Below, piece by piece: positions 35,658 through 47,147 of a stretch of DNA of 64,000 nt (positions are counted from its first letter, which is position 1; each line of letters starts with the position of its first letter). The notes under the pieces were generated by a model. That model saw only the letters and a list, made by a program, of their open reading frames with translations. It was not told where the DNA came from and did no database searches. The DNA is taken from assembly GCF_000471905.2 (NCBI RefSeq), contig NW_006499751.1, forward strand, positions 2,162,142 to 2,226,141, in the 5' to 3' direction. The stretch is from Amborella trichopoda. Its lineage: Eukaryota; Streptophyta; Magnoliopsida; Amborellales; Amborellaceae. The position numbers and the translations under genes are program-made.

Positions 35658-36971
35658 CCAAAGTGAGTCAAAACCACCACCATACTCACTCCATGGCCTC
35701 CACAGACTGCCATTCATCATAACCATGGTCCAGTTGTATGACCCTAAACTACAGTGCACGTCGTGAATGCATGATGATAAAAGGCTTCGCACGAGTCTCG
35801 AAGGCATGACCCTAAACACACCTTCACAAAAAAACGGGCATGGTGTACACCTGGACAAGGGAATGCCATGAGTAAAAATGACGGACGGGCATGGTCACGA
35901 AACCATGAGTAAAATAGTTTCGTGAAAACAAAATCCAGGCATGGTGAAAACCCCAAAAGGGCACCATGAGAAAAAACGGACGAAAAGGGTGGATATGACT
36001 GCCAGGTCATGGGTAAAAGATCCTAAAAATAAAGGAAGTTAGCGAAAACCGTCTTTACGACGCCACTTCCCATGTTCAAGTGAAAACCTACGAAGGGCGG
36101 TTGAACCAACAAAATAGCTTGCCATACATCACAGCCTCAGCTGACACCCAATTGCCAAGACAAGCATGATTCTGGCTAATGAGGTCTATGAAAAATCCTC
36201 AATTGCCAACATCCAATCACAACGCAAAGTGGCTCACCCGGGAGTGAAAGACTCATAAGATCTCCCACACTTCACCTCCAAAAACAACAAGAGTCCTTGA
36301 GGGTGAGGACGACGACCGGAAGAATCCTCCCAAATGCTAAAAGAACATCACGAAGGTAAGAAACTGACAAAGCTAGGGCCTAACCTGTCAAAGACTTCAG
36401 GGTTATTCCTCGCCATGAGATCGCCTCACCAAAACCCTTCCTTAGCCAACTGGCCCAGATCTTCTGGATAGGCCAGAAGCCCCCGACTGGGCTAGACAGG
36501 ATGGGGCCCACGAGGCTGCCTCATCAAAATTTCCCCTAGTCGACAGGCTCAGATCTTCGGGACAGGTCAGAAGCCCCCGACTGGACCCCGCTGGATGGGA
36601 CCTACAAAGATTACCTGATCATCAAAAGCAAACATGGTGTAACAACAAACAATGTCGACTAAAGGTTCATAGCACTTGGCCTTCAGATAGGTTTGATTCC
36701 AACCAATGAGGTCCCTACAAAATCCTCAAGCTGTCAGAATCGCAGATAGTCCCTCGAAGGGGAGGACTTTGACAGGATTCCTCAAAAGTCTCTTCTCCCC
36801 CTAAAGTCTCTATGGGTGGACTCGTACATTGCGTCCAAACGTCTGAGCATCCTAGTTACAACATTATGTGGATCTCCTCAGCATTCACGTAGTCATGTGG
36901 CTAACCAGGGGAAATTCTTAAATGATTGTACTTCTCACTTCTCTCGAAGCATAACAATCGGTGGGGCAAGC
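35658..36971 (+). other. 3' non-coding region of Tat-1 shared with Tat-3
   Basis: The order of blocks matches 59935-61206 in Tat-3: a CCATGGCCT(C/T)CACAGACTGCCAT block, a CATGAGTAAAA block, GGACCAATA/GAACCAACA, and an end CGGTGG(G/A)(G/A)CAA just before the LTR TG. It presumably holds the polypurine-type primer and signals. Within it, 36447-36600 is an internal duplication of about 100 bases around CAGAAGCCCCCGACTGG. Confidence 0.75.
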
Positions 36972-39886
36972 TGTTTGAAGACATTTTTCAACACCTTAGT
37001 CCCCAGTTAAAAAAGCTTAACAAACAGTGGAAATTTTGATAGTCTCAGAATAGCCTAAGAACTGGTCAAGATCTTCATAAGGACTCTTAAAAGTCTCTTG
37101 CGAAGTTTTGTCACATTTCGACATGTCTAAAGTAGTGCAGACTGAGAAATAGTTTCAGCATAGTCAACCTCTTGCACATCGAAACGGACCCTATAACTAC
37201 AATTGTATTTTTGATGCGTCAAATTACTGTTGGACCACTGCTATTGGATCCGGCACGGTTGAAAACCCCAAGGGGTCAAATTTCAGCTTAAATGGACATT
37301 CCAGGAAGAAGTTATAGGAAAAAGAATGAAACAGGAGTAGCCGCACGCTATTCCTATGTGGCCACCCTGTAGCTTAACACCATTAAAGGGACAGTCACAA
37401 ATAGTGACTTTCAATGCTCATATCTCACACCTCTTGATTCGGACCACACTCAAATTTTGTGAGCATGTTTGTATCTTCACGACGAGAGTTTCGATATGTA
37501 GCACGTCTCGTGACGACGTCGGAATGAGAAGAAAAGCTAGAGAAAAATTGTTGATTCGTGAAGAAAGTGCAAGAAAATCAGCAGCGTCATGCCTCTCTCG
37601 AGCAGCCAAATCACACTACTCGCTAGCCCGATTGATGTGAAATCAGTTCCTTCATGCGCATAAGGTATAGGGTTATCTCTCGTCCGAACCTCATACATGA
37701 TGAACGGTCGGATTCCATACCTGAAGCCGACGAAATGACTGTAAATTTTGGCGTCGAAATTCCACATTCCAGCTGCGTTAATTACCACGCGATCATGACG
37801 ACATGCTCAGTGTGATTCAATGAAGAAATAATAGAAAAACATCAAGGAACGAGCTCACTATCGATCCAAAGTTTCAAGATTCATCCAAATTGTGAGTTGC
37901 ATGATCGTGTCCCAAAAACACGATCCATGGCTCGAAGTTGGTATCAAATTGATTGCCATGTCGAGCCTTACAAGAAAACAATCATCTTTCGATCAAACGG
38001 GCATCAGAACAACCCCAGATCATTCATGAAAGATAACACACGTTTAGGGCAGCACATGGACTGTTTTGGAATTCCACAAATTGTTAGGAAGGGGCAAATC
38101 TGTCATTTTGCACTATTTTTCTAATTTCTTTTAATTCAGTTAAATCTTAATTTTTAGCAATTAGGTCTAATTTTGATCATTCCACCCATGTTTGAGCACA
38201 ATTCTATATATAACACGTATTATCATTGTAAGCAAAGGCTTGAAACCATTCACTAAAGATAATTTTGACTTAATAGAATTCCCTTTCTTTCTCATTGTTC
38301 GGTCACGTTTAGAGAGAGAGAGTAAAGAGAGAGAAACTTTTGGATCGGTACTCCTAGGCTCAAGGTAAATCTTCTCTCTCTTCTTTTCTTTCTTCTTCTT
38401 CTTCGTCTGAGCCTCCCTCAGAGGCCATGCACGGCATTGGCAGTACCGTGCATGCCTCTTTCTTTTCTTTTTCCCCTTCCTATGGTTTCACAGGTCACGC
38501 TTGGTGATGGCAGCGTCATGCGTGAGCTCCTTTCCCCCTTATGTTAGTTCATCTCTATCTCAAAGTGAGGCTTGCTAACAACGCTACTCATCGCCATCTG
38601 CAGATGTATCCTTGACGCCTCAGTGAAGAACACATACGGCGAAACTTATTGCCGTCCCCCTATTCCGCGCCTGTCGCAGATGGCGGTGCCTATCGCCACT
38701 CGTGAGAGGTCGTGGCAACACCAATCGTCGTCCAAGAGCTTCCTTCATGTACTCGATGCCTATCGCCGTCCGTGAGCTTCCTTCGTGCGCTCGATGCCTA
38801 TCGTCGTCTGCGAGCTTCCTTCGTGCGCTTGGTGCCTATCGTTGTCCATGAGCTTCCTTCATGCGGTCGGTGCCTATCACCATCCGTGAGCTTCCTTCGC
38901 GTGTTCAGTGCCTATCGCCGTCCACAAGTTCCTCTTGCATCCCACGCTTATCGTCGTGTGCCTTGGCAAGAACTATTGCTCCGGGCCTCACAAATGGCTG
39001 TCACAACGTGCTTCACCTGAGGCTATTGCCGCCCATACAGGGGTGTGCTGCTTTCTTGTGTTGCTCCATGGTGATGCCTAGCACCGCCCGTAATTCACCA
39101 CTTGCCCTATAAATGTTAGCAGTAGTACCTAGCACTGTCCAAGGGTCATGACACTACTACTGCATGGTTATGGGTGGTGACGCTTAGCTCTTCTCACTTG
39201 ACTGAGGGTGGACTCAGTCTACTGTTGCTATAGCGGTCTGATTGTCAAGCAGTATAGCTGTCGTGCTGGTCCTAGTACCATGCTCGTCTTGTTGTGACAC
39301 CAGATTAGGACAGTCATGTCGACCTTGGTTTAGAGTACTATTACCTTTGTGCCAGTCCAAAGTACCGTGCCCGTCTTGCTACCACTCTGGGTCGGTCATT
39401 ACATTGGTCTAGCCATCATGCTAGTCTTGTCCCCTTGTCGAGTACCTTCTTCTTTTCTCCTTTCATCCAAACCTTCCACTTCATTACCCTAACTTTTAAC
39501 ATTCTTAGCCACATGAATGTGCATTGCCTTTAGACAAGGGTGGGTCCTTCAACCCACTTGTCTTGCAAATTAACCATAGTAGTATTGTGTAGAAAACAAG
39601 GAGATTGTAGGTCAAGGGAGGCGATCCAGAACCAGCTGAAGTAGCAGGGGGCTTTTCTTCGTGATCTAAGAGGGCGCCCGCGCGAGTCAGCCTGAGTAAG
39701 TCACAGACCTAACTGAGGTTGTTCCCCACCTCACATCCAAAATTCATCTCTCACTAATTGGATACCTGCCTTTGTTATTGAACAAGGTTCCCGAGAGAGT
39801 GATCTTAGGTCCCGGGTCTTTCGAACCTGAGACACGTGTCACTCGATCACCTAGATCCGGAGAGGCGAGATAGAGGCACCTAACTA
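36972..39886 (+). repeat. 3' LTR of Tat-1
   Basis: Begins TGTTTGAAGACATTTTT and ends CACCTAACTA followed by GCTAC. It has a TATATATA box at 38205-38212, the same 38-base array (38756, 38794, 38832 and neighbours) and the same conserved final block as the 5' LTR. It is about 140 bases shorter than the 5' copy. Confidence 0.88.
38205..38212 (+). promoter_or_regulatory. TATA box, 3' LTR of Tat-1
   Basis: TATATATA in the same CACCCATGTTT...AATTC context as the 5' LTR. Confidence 0.55.
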
Positions 39887-39891
39887 GCTAC

Positions 39892-39963
39892 CTCTGGTCG
39901 CGGTCCCACACTCTGTTGCCCTCCAGCAAGTACGGTATGGGGGCAGGGGGCGGGGTCGTGACA
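39892..39963 (+). mobile_element. End of the Tekay-like 5' LTR (resumed after Tat-1)
   Basis: After the right GCTAC (39887-39891) the host LTR continues for 72 bases and ends GGGGTCGTGACA. The CA end lies four bases before a tRNA-Met-type primer site, which fixes it as the 3' border of a 5' LTR. Confidence 0.8.
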
Positions 39964-39967
39964 GTTA

Positions 39968-39980
39968 TGGTATCAGAGCA
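39968..39980 (+). other. Primer binding site (initiator tRNA-Met type)
   Basis: TGGTATCAGAGCA is the standard plant LTR-element primer site complementary to the 3' end of initiator tRNA-Met. It differs from the Tat primer sites, so the host is a different lineage. Confidence 0.9.
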
Positions 39981-40083
39981 GCCATGATAGGATTCTTAGC
40001 TTAGAGAGTCTTAGAAGAGTCCTTGGCGTGGTCTTCTAGATAGGTTAGTAACTGGGTGTTCCTGTGTTTGGTCGAAGATAACG

Positions 40084-41038
40084 ATGACTTGTGCTAACAA
40101 TGCGAGTTATAGTAATGAGAATGCTGAAGCCTTCGAAGAATTCTTCAAAACACTTGAGGCCATGACTCAGGTGATGAAAGATTGTATGTCGGCCCTAGCT
40201 ACCCCAGCCCCAGATCAGGCAGTCAGTAATCTAATAGAGAAATTTAGGAGGCTAGCACCTCTAGTGTTCTCGAGGCATGGGGGAGTAGAGAAAGCTGAAA
40301 GATGGAAGAGGCAAGTAGAGAAGATTCTGGATGTCTTGCAGTGCTCAGATGAGCAGAAGGTCAGATTGAGAACTTTTATGTTGGAAGGGGAGGCCGAACA
40401 TTGGTGGAGTTCGATGAAACAGTCCTGGATGAAGACAGGGTTGAGGCCACCTGGGAGAATTTCCTGGTGGCATTTAATGAAAAATATTTCCTTGATTCTG
40501 TTCGGGAGAGGAAAGAAGTTGAATTTATTGAGCTGCAATAAGGGAGGCTGTCAGTGGAGAAATACACAGCCAAGTTAACAGAGCTCTCTCGATACGTGCC
40601 CCACATCATCAATACAGAGGCACGTAAGGCAAGTAAGTTTGAGAGGGGCCTCTGGGCAGATACCAGGGGGAGGGTAATGTCAGCCAATATAAAAGCATTC
40701 TCCCCTTTAGTAGACCTAGCCATGAAGATTGAGAAAGATTGCGAGGAGTTCCAGTTGAGGAAGGAAAGGAGAGTAAAGTTTGCACCATCTAAAAACTTTG
40801 GGAGAAAGACTTAGCCGCCTCCTAAGACAGACTTTAATGGATGGGTTAGTCAAGGCAATGTGAAGGCCCATAAGACTTTCCAAGGCGATGTAAGGGAGAA
40901 CCTACGCCCGATATGCTTATACTGTGGACTGAGCAATCACTCCGCAGCTGAGTTTCGCAAGAAGCCGAGAGTGTATTATGGTTGTGGCAAGCTGGGACAC
41001 TTAATCAAGGACTGCCCTATGATAAAGCTGGAGAACTG
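40084..41038 (+). pseudogene. Tekay/Del-like gag, broken
   Basis: ATG at 40084 lies about 105 bases past the primer site. Motifs: KFRRLAPLVFSRHGG, AERWKRQVEKILDVLQCSDEQKV and TFMLEGEAEHWWSS, characteristic of chromovirus gag. A frame change near 40433 moves to WENFLVAFNEKYFLDSV, then KYTAKLTELSRYVPHI and FERGLW. Two zinc-knuckle-like stretches follow near 40910 (CLYCGLSNH..., last Cys lost) and 40975 (YYGCGKLGHLIKDC, first Cys replaced by Tyr). It would package element RNA but is now interrupted by stops at about 40539, 40812 and 41038. Confidence 0.85.
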
Positions 41039-41079
41039 ACCGAAGACTCAAGGTCGAGTGTTTGCACTTACGGAGTAGG

Positions 41080-41794
41080 AAGCTAAAGCCTCTACCTCAA
41101 TGATATGAGGTAAGCTCTCTATATGTGATAGAGAAGATAGAACTTTAATTGACCCTGGTTCATCTCATTCTTTTGTTACACCTCACTTTGCATGTCATAT
41201 AATTGTTAAACCTTCACTTCTTGACTGGACTTTAGTAGTGTGCACTCCTATGGGGGATTCCATGGAAATTGATATGGTATACAAAAAGTCTGGGGATTTG
41301 CTTGAGGGGTGTATCTTGCCCATATACTCGATACTTCTAGATATTAAGGACTTTGATGTTATTTTGGGCATGGATTGGTTGTCCACACACCATGCCATTG
41401 TTGATTGTCATGATAAAACTGTGACCCTTAGACACCCTAATCGACCTGAGTTGCACTTTGTTGGTATCAAAGATGGTCCCTCTCTGCACTTTATTTCAGT
41501 CCTTTGGGCTTACCATCTTTTGGCTAAAGGATGTATTGGATATTTAGCCTATGTGGTAGAGAATCGGGACATCCAGTCCAAGTTAGAGGCGATACCAGTG
41601 GTAAGAGAATACCCAGAGGTCTTTCTCGAGGAATTGTCATCTTTGCCTCCAGTAAGAGAGATAGAGTTTGACATAGATGTGGTCCCTGACACTGCTAGGG
41701 TTATCATCAACTGCGGGTCAAGGAGGGGGATGTTCTCAAGACCGCATTTAGAACCCGATATGCTCACTATGAGTTTTATGGGTTTTATGAATAG
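41080..41794 (+). pseudogene. Tekay/Del-like protease and start of RT, truncated by insertion
   Basis: The protease reads LIDPGSSHSFV near 41150 (the catalytic D-x-G box), then DFDVILGMDWLSTHHAIVDC near 41351, which is the conserved ILGMDWL flap and helix region. Past the linker, VVREYPEVFLEELSSLPPVREIEF near 41600 and DVVPDTA near 41680 mark the start of RT. The following residues diverge. Coding homology stops at 41794, where the LTR of Tat-2 begins, so the RT core, RNase H and integrase are outside the window or lost. Confidence 0.82.
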
Positions 41795-44700
41795 TGCTTG
41801 GAGACATTTTTTAGTGCCATGGATCCCCGATGCGGAATAAAAGGGAGAAGTCGATCAATAAAGCCTGATGAATAGTAGAAATTTCAACAGTCTCAAAATG
41901 GCTCCAAAACTGGTCACAATCTTCATAAGGACTTCTAAAAGTCTTCTAGCAAGTTTCGTCGCATTCTGACATGTCTAAGGTAGTGCAGATTGAGAAATAG
42001 TTTCGGAAGAAGCAACCTCTAGTGCCCTGAAATGGACCCCTCTAGCTGGAACCCTACGTTTGGAGTATCAAATGGATATGTGACCATTGCCATTAGATCC
42101 GGCATGGAAAAACCTTACGGGTCAAATTTCAGCTTAAACAGACACTCCAAGAAGAAGTTATGGGCAAAAGATTGAAACAAGAGGAGTCACACACTATTCC
42201 CATGTGGCCACCCTACAAATAAACTCCATTAAAGGGACAGTCATGAATAGTGACTTACGACACTTGTATCTCACTCGTCTGAGATCGGATCGCGCTCAAA
42301 CTTGTTAGAGCGTGTTCATCTCGTTGAAATGAGCATTTGATATGTGCCACGTCTCGTGACGATCACTGAGTCGCGAGAAAAACTAGAGAGAAGTTCATAA
42401 TTTAGAGCTGCATGTTGCAAAAAATCAACAGGACATCCACTCACTCGAGTGGCCAAATCACAATGCCCGTAAGCCGGATCGATGTGAGACAAGTTGCATC
42501 ATGTACGTAAGGTCCGTGGCTATCACTTGTCCGAACTCCATGTGTGATGAACAGTCAAATTTCGTAGAATATCAAGTGGAAGTTTCTGCAGATTTAGGTA
42601 GCCAGAATCTCAAATTTCGGCCAAAAGTTCAAAAGTGTCAAAACTTTGTTTGGGTACCAAATCATGCCCCGTTTGTTGCAACACCATCATGGTGACATTC
42701 TTAGTGCAATTTAGCAAAGAAATTGAAGAAAAACATCAAGGTGAAGACACATTATCGATTGAAAGTTTTCAAGATCTATTCAAATTTCAAGTTATGTGAT
42801 CATGTCTTTAAAGAGTGATTCATGCCTTAAAATTATTATCAAAATGATCGTAGCATCGAGCCCTACATGATGGCAATCATTTTTCGTTCATTCGGATGCT
42901 GGATCGTCAATAGATCATCCGAGAATAATCAAGAACATCTCAAGTTCTCAGTAAAGACTGTTTTGAAATTTTTCAAATTGTTAGGAAGGGGCAAATCAAT
43001 CATTTTGCACCCTATTTTCTTATTTTATTAAATAAAAAAAGAGGTAATTAGCATCAATTAGGGTTAGTTTTGGATAATCCACCCATGTTTTAGCCCTAGT
43101 CTATAAATAGACACTACCTCTCATTGTAAAAAAAAAAAGGACTCTCTTTCAATTAATGAAAGACTCTTTTTCTTTAAGAGCAAGAGTTGGGTCACGTTTC
43201 TTCTTTGAAGACAGAAATGAGAGAAAGTTTAGAGCGGTGCCTGTTTTATCTTCAAGGTATTTTCTCTCTCTTCACTTCTTCTCTCTCTTCAGTTTTCCTT
43301 TTCTCTGTTCTTCTCTCTTCTTCTTCTTTGTCTGTCTTCTTCTTCTCTGTTGAGTCTTCTTCAGAGGCCATGCACAGCAGTGGCAATGTTGTGCATGCCT
43401 CCTTCTTTCTTCTCTTTCCCTCAACATAGTCCACACACGACGTTAGTCATTGTTGTGCGTAGCACACGATAAGTCAGGTCATGCTCAAGCAGTTGGTCGA
43501 GCTCCTATTTTGGTTCCAGGATGAGTGTCACATGCGGCAATGGGCATCACTGGCCGTAGACTATTTCTCTTTCATCTCATGGGTTGCTGACGTCGTTGCT
43601 CATCGCCGTCCGCAGACGAGTCTTCGGCATTCTGCATAAGCGCTGACGACGATGCTTACCGTCGCGCGTATGCCTCTCTGTTGTGACCGCGCGTCCATCG
43701 CAAATGGTGATGCCTATCATCACACGTGAAGGGTCGCGACGATGCTTACCATTGTGCGTAGGCTTCTCTTGTGCCCTGTACCTATCGCAGATGGCGCGCG
43801 AAGGGTTGCGGTGATGACTATTACCGCCCACAGACTTTTTTGTGTGCTCTGTGCATATCGTAGACGGCGATACCTATCACCAGGGTCGTGCTGCCTTCTC
43901 ATGTTGCCGATGGTGATAGCTAACGCCGTCTGCAGTTCACTGCTCACCCTTTCGCCGCGGGTAGCTGTGTCCAGCGCCGTCCAGGGGCCACAATGTTGTT
44001 ATTCCACGGCTGTGAACAACGATGCCTAATGCCGCTGGGACCTTCCTACTCCTTCATCCCACATCTTCTCTCTGCTCTCTTCTCTCATCTTTTCTCATCT
44101 TCTTGCTTGACTGAAGGATAGACTAGGTCTAACACTGCCATAGTGGTCTGGCTGTCGAGTAGCATTGCCATCATGCTGGTCTAGAGCATCATGCTCGTCT
44201 CGCTGCCACACTAGATTAGGACAGTCATATCAGCCTTGGTTTCGAGTGGTATTGCCATCGCGCCCGTCTTAGTTACCGTGCCCATCTTGCTACCACTCCG
44301 AGTCGGTCACTGTAATGGTCCAACTATCAGGCTAGGCTCATCCCCTTATAAAGTCCTCTTCTCTTTTTGCCCCCTTATTCGCACCCTCTTTTTCATCATC
44401 CTAACTTCTCATCTTCTCTGCGATATGAATGTGCATTGCCCTAAGACAAAGGTGGGTCCCTCAGCTCACTTGTCTTGTAAATTAACCATGTTAATGCTGT
44501 GTAGAAAACAAGGAGATTGCAGGTTAAGGGAGGCGATTCCGAACCAGCTGAAGCAGCTGGGGGGCTTTCCGTCATGATCTAAGAGGGAGGCCGCATGAGT
44601 CAACTCAAGTAACTCACGGACACAGGTGAGGTTGGTCCCCACCTCATGTTTAAAATTCCTCTCTCACCAGTTGGGCACCTGCCTTTGCTCTGTGAACAAG

Positions 44701-44799
44701 ATTCTCTAGAGAGAGGTCTCAGGTCCTGGGTCTTCAGAACCAGAGACAAGTGTCACTTGATCACTAGATCTAGGGAGGCAATATCTAGGCATCCGACCA
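41795..44799 (+). repeat. 5' LTR of Tat-2
   Basis: Canonical TG start and CA end (CCGACCA). TATAAATA at 43102-43109, a CT-rich leader, a diverged CGATGCCTATCACC repeat region at 43560-43900 and a conserved final block (AAACAAGGAGATTGCAGG near 44505) shared with Tat-1. It gives the clearest LTR borders of the family in this window. Confidence 0.87.
43102..43109 (+). promoter_or_regulatory. TATA box, LTR of Tat-2
   Basis: TATAAATA preceded by CACCCATGTTTTAGCCC, the shared Tat LTR promoter context, and followed by a CTCTCTTC-rich leader. Confidence 0.6.
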
Positions 44800-44802
44800 G
44801 TT

Positions 44803-44821
44803 TGGTGACTCCACTGGGGAC
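44803..44821 (+). other. Primer binding site of Tat-2 (tRNA-Arg type)
   Basis: TGGTGACTCCACTGGGGAC, three bases past the LTR end. It is the best-kept of three matching sites here and closest to the Ogre/Tat tRNA-Arg primer site. Confidence 0.8.
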
Positions 44822-44887
44822 TTACTACCCCTTTGTCGGTTCCCTCTTGCTTGATCGACTTTACCTTTATTTTCTACACTGCATTCC

Positions 44888-46863
44888 ATGGCATCTGGGT
44901 TATTCAACCTGTTCATCCGAGTTGGGGATTTTCTCATTCCTGCACTCATGACTGTTTCAAGGAAGCAAGCTTCTCAGGCCTCATTTCCTACACTCCTCTT
45001 AAGTCAACACTCACAGTCCGACTCCCAGGTTCTTTCTTGGATTGGTGCCAGTAGGGACTTAAGGTCCCTAACTCCCCACTTTCCAGTCCTGGCCGTTCGC
45101 ATTGGTAGCATGTCTACTACCATCCACAGCACGCACCCTGCTATTGATAAATCCCTTTCTAGTCACATTGCTAAGGTACGCCAAAAGGCTGCCTTGTCCG
45201 CTTTCGTGAAAGGCAATCAGGTTGTCATCGCTCCTGAGGGTCCCTGTAAGGCCACCCCCCATACTCCTTCACCAGCCCGAACCTCTTTGTTTAGAGGCTT
45301 GACACACCAAGGTGAAGATCCTAGGGCGTCCACCTCTCGCACACACTTAAAGGCTCATGGTCCTTCCACTGGAGCGACACCTTGAGGCAACTTTCATTTT
45401 ACCTTGAGGTCATGTCCAAGGTTAGGCCTTCTTGAGACGAACCCTGCACGCGCTATGCATCTGCATCTCACAGCTCGGGGCAGTGCCAGTTCTGTGCTAG
45501 CTCGAGCAAACGGGGGTCAACCACTTCATCCTCCCTCTCAGCACACACGGCTTCACCTTGTGAGACATTGCTCTTACCCTGTCCCTCACAGACCCAAGCT
45601 CGTGAGTCTTGGCCTCTAAAGGTCGAACCCGCTGATCGAGCCTGGGCTGATCCCCAAGTCACCCGGAAGGCTGCCTCCAAAGGTGCACTTACACCACCTT
45701 CACAGTTTCCTTCCTGATCCCGACTTAGGCGGAGTCGCGAGTTAGTTCCTTCTGTCACCATTTCCTTGCCAAGCAAACACCTCGAGAACTTATTTCCTAT
45801 GAGTACCATCTTGAGTCAGCCACCTCAGAACAGTCATGCACCTAGATCTCACAAGGGAACTCGAGGCAAAGGCCTGAAGGTAGATAGCAGCATGCAGCCT
45901 CCAAGGAAGCAGCCCAGATTGCCCTCTACCCTTGGACCTCACTCTCTGCTCCAGCTGATGGACACAGCCCTCACATGTTCAAGAAAGATGGGGCAGTCCA
46001 AATCTCAAGCTCAATTTTGGAGTGATGTCTATTGCAGCCTCAAGATCAAGCAAAAGAGAGGCCTGCAGCTCCTGCTTAGAGAGACCCCTAAGGCAGCTGA
46101 GGTTACCACTCTAGATAACCTCCTGTCTCACAATCCCTTCTTCCCTCTTTGACTTCCAGAACTAGAACCAGAAGTCTAAGAATATTGCTCGATGGTTACC
46201 ATCACAGGAAAAGACCGGGCTGTCAAGAAGTCACTGTCTCAAGACTATCAAGAACCGGTCCTCAAGCAGTCAGCATGCAAGACTCAAGTCCAGTCGGGGC
46301 ATGCTGAGCCCCTACAAACTGACCTGCAGCGTATGACTCGCCAACCCCCACATTCCACTACTCCACCTGGCTCTGACCTGTCAAAAGAAACTGTCAGCAT
46401 CATGGTGATCAACGAGCTGACTGACGCCCAAGAAGAGCGGATGAACAGGTTCGAGGTGATGATTCAGTCCATTCTCGAAAAGATGGATCGCATGGAAGCC
46501 TCCAGGTCCCCCTTCTTCTAACCATAAGGCCAACTCCTTGCCTGTTGAGGACACAGCTCTGCTCCCCTCATGGTGTCGCAAGCTGATATAGATGCCATGG
46601 TGAACCACAGTCTCAAGAGGAAGGTCCCAGGTATGCAAGGGGTGCCGCTTTATCAAAAGTCATACCCCTCATATATCGACCAAGTGTTGTTCCCTCAGAC
46701 TATAAAAAAGGGAAGCTCCCCCTATTCAATGGTACTACATCCCCGCACCGGCATATCGCTCACTTCCAAGTGGCTTGTCGAGAGACCGCAGTTGATGGGT
46801 GACTCCTCCTTTGTCAGTACGTCGAGACTCTCGAAAGGCCAACCTTCCAATGGTACGCTCGGT
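44888..46863 (+). pseudogene. Tat-2 gag region, broken and truncated
   Basis: ATG at 44888 opens MASGLFNLFIRVGDFL with an open frame to 45385 (165 codons). It continues in other frames through a basic proline-rich region, QFWSDVYCSLKIKQKRGLQL near 46014, VMVINELTDAQEERMNRFEV near 46399 and IDAMVNHSLKRKVPGMQG near 46588. The core gag starts with YQKSYPSYIDQV near 46651 and reaches the FQWYARL box at about 46850. The LTR inserted at 46864 removes the rest. Its N-terminal open frame is the longest of the three related copies. Confidence 0.78.
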
Positions 46864-47147
46864 TGTTTGAATACATTTTTTAGCACCTTGGTTCCCGATG
46901 TGGAATAAAGAGGAAGCTAGCCAATAAAGCTTAACAAATAGTGGAAATTTCAATAGTCTCAGAATGGCCTCAGAACTGGTCAAGATCTTCATAAGAATTA
47001 CAAAAGGCCACCTGCTAAGTTTCGTCGTAATCGAACATGTCTAAGGCAGTAACATAAGGAAACAACAAAAGTGGCCTCTAGCACCGTGAAATGGACCCTT
47101 ATAACTGGAACTCTATTTTTGGTGTGTCAAGTTTCTATGGGACCACC
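46864..47147 (+). mobile_element. First 284 bases of a further Tat LTR
   Basis: TGTTTGAATACATTTTTTAG and the following 270 bases align with the LTR starts at 41795, 47148 and 61207. It sits directly in Tat-2 gag (flank TCGGT) and is cut at GGGACCACC by the next LTR start. The remainder of this LTR and its element should lie beyond the right end of Tat-3, outside the window. Confidence 0.8.

Larger units (their letters stand above)
26338..39886 (+). mobile_element. Tat-1: Tat-lineage LTR retrotransposon without pol
   Basis: Two related LTRs (26338-29394 and 36972-39886), a tRNA-Arg-type primer site and gag remnants, bounded by GCTAC on both sides. Between the end of gag (31923) and the 3' LTR I find no RT, RNase H or integrase motif. 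Instead there are tandem arrays, a hAT-like insertion and a non-coding block homologous to the 3' region of Tat-3. By eye the LTRs differ at very roughly one base in six over their first 170 bases, so the insertion is old. It looks like an internally deleted, non-autonomous derivative inserted in the Tekay-like LTR. Confidence 0.85.
41795..46863 (+). mobile_element. Tat-2: Tat-lineage element, truncated inside gag by another Tat LTR
   Basis: Starts with an LTR (TGCTTGGAGACATTTTTTAG) directly inside the early RT region of the Tekay-like element. It carries a well-preserved tRNA-Arg-type primer site and gag up to FQWY...RL, then stops at 46863 against the TGTTTGAATAC start of another LTR. The flank before it is AATAG (41790-41794); its partner would lie outside the window. 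Confidence 0.82.

Noticed and set aside
35822..36010. Overlapping minus-strand frames at 35604-36010
   Set aside because: The same block in Tat-3 (60130-60390) does not keep the frame, so it is 3' non-coding sequence of the element.
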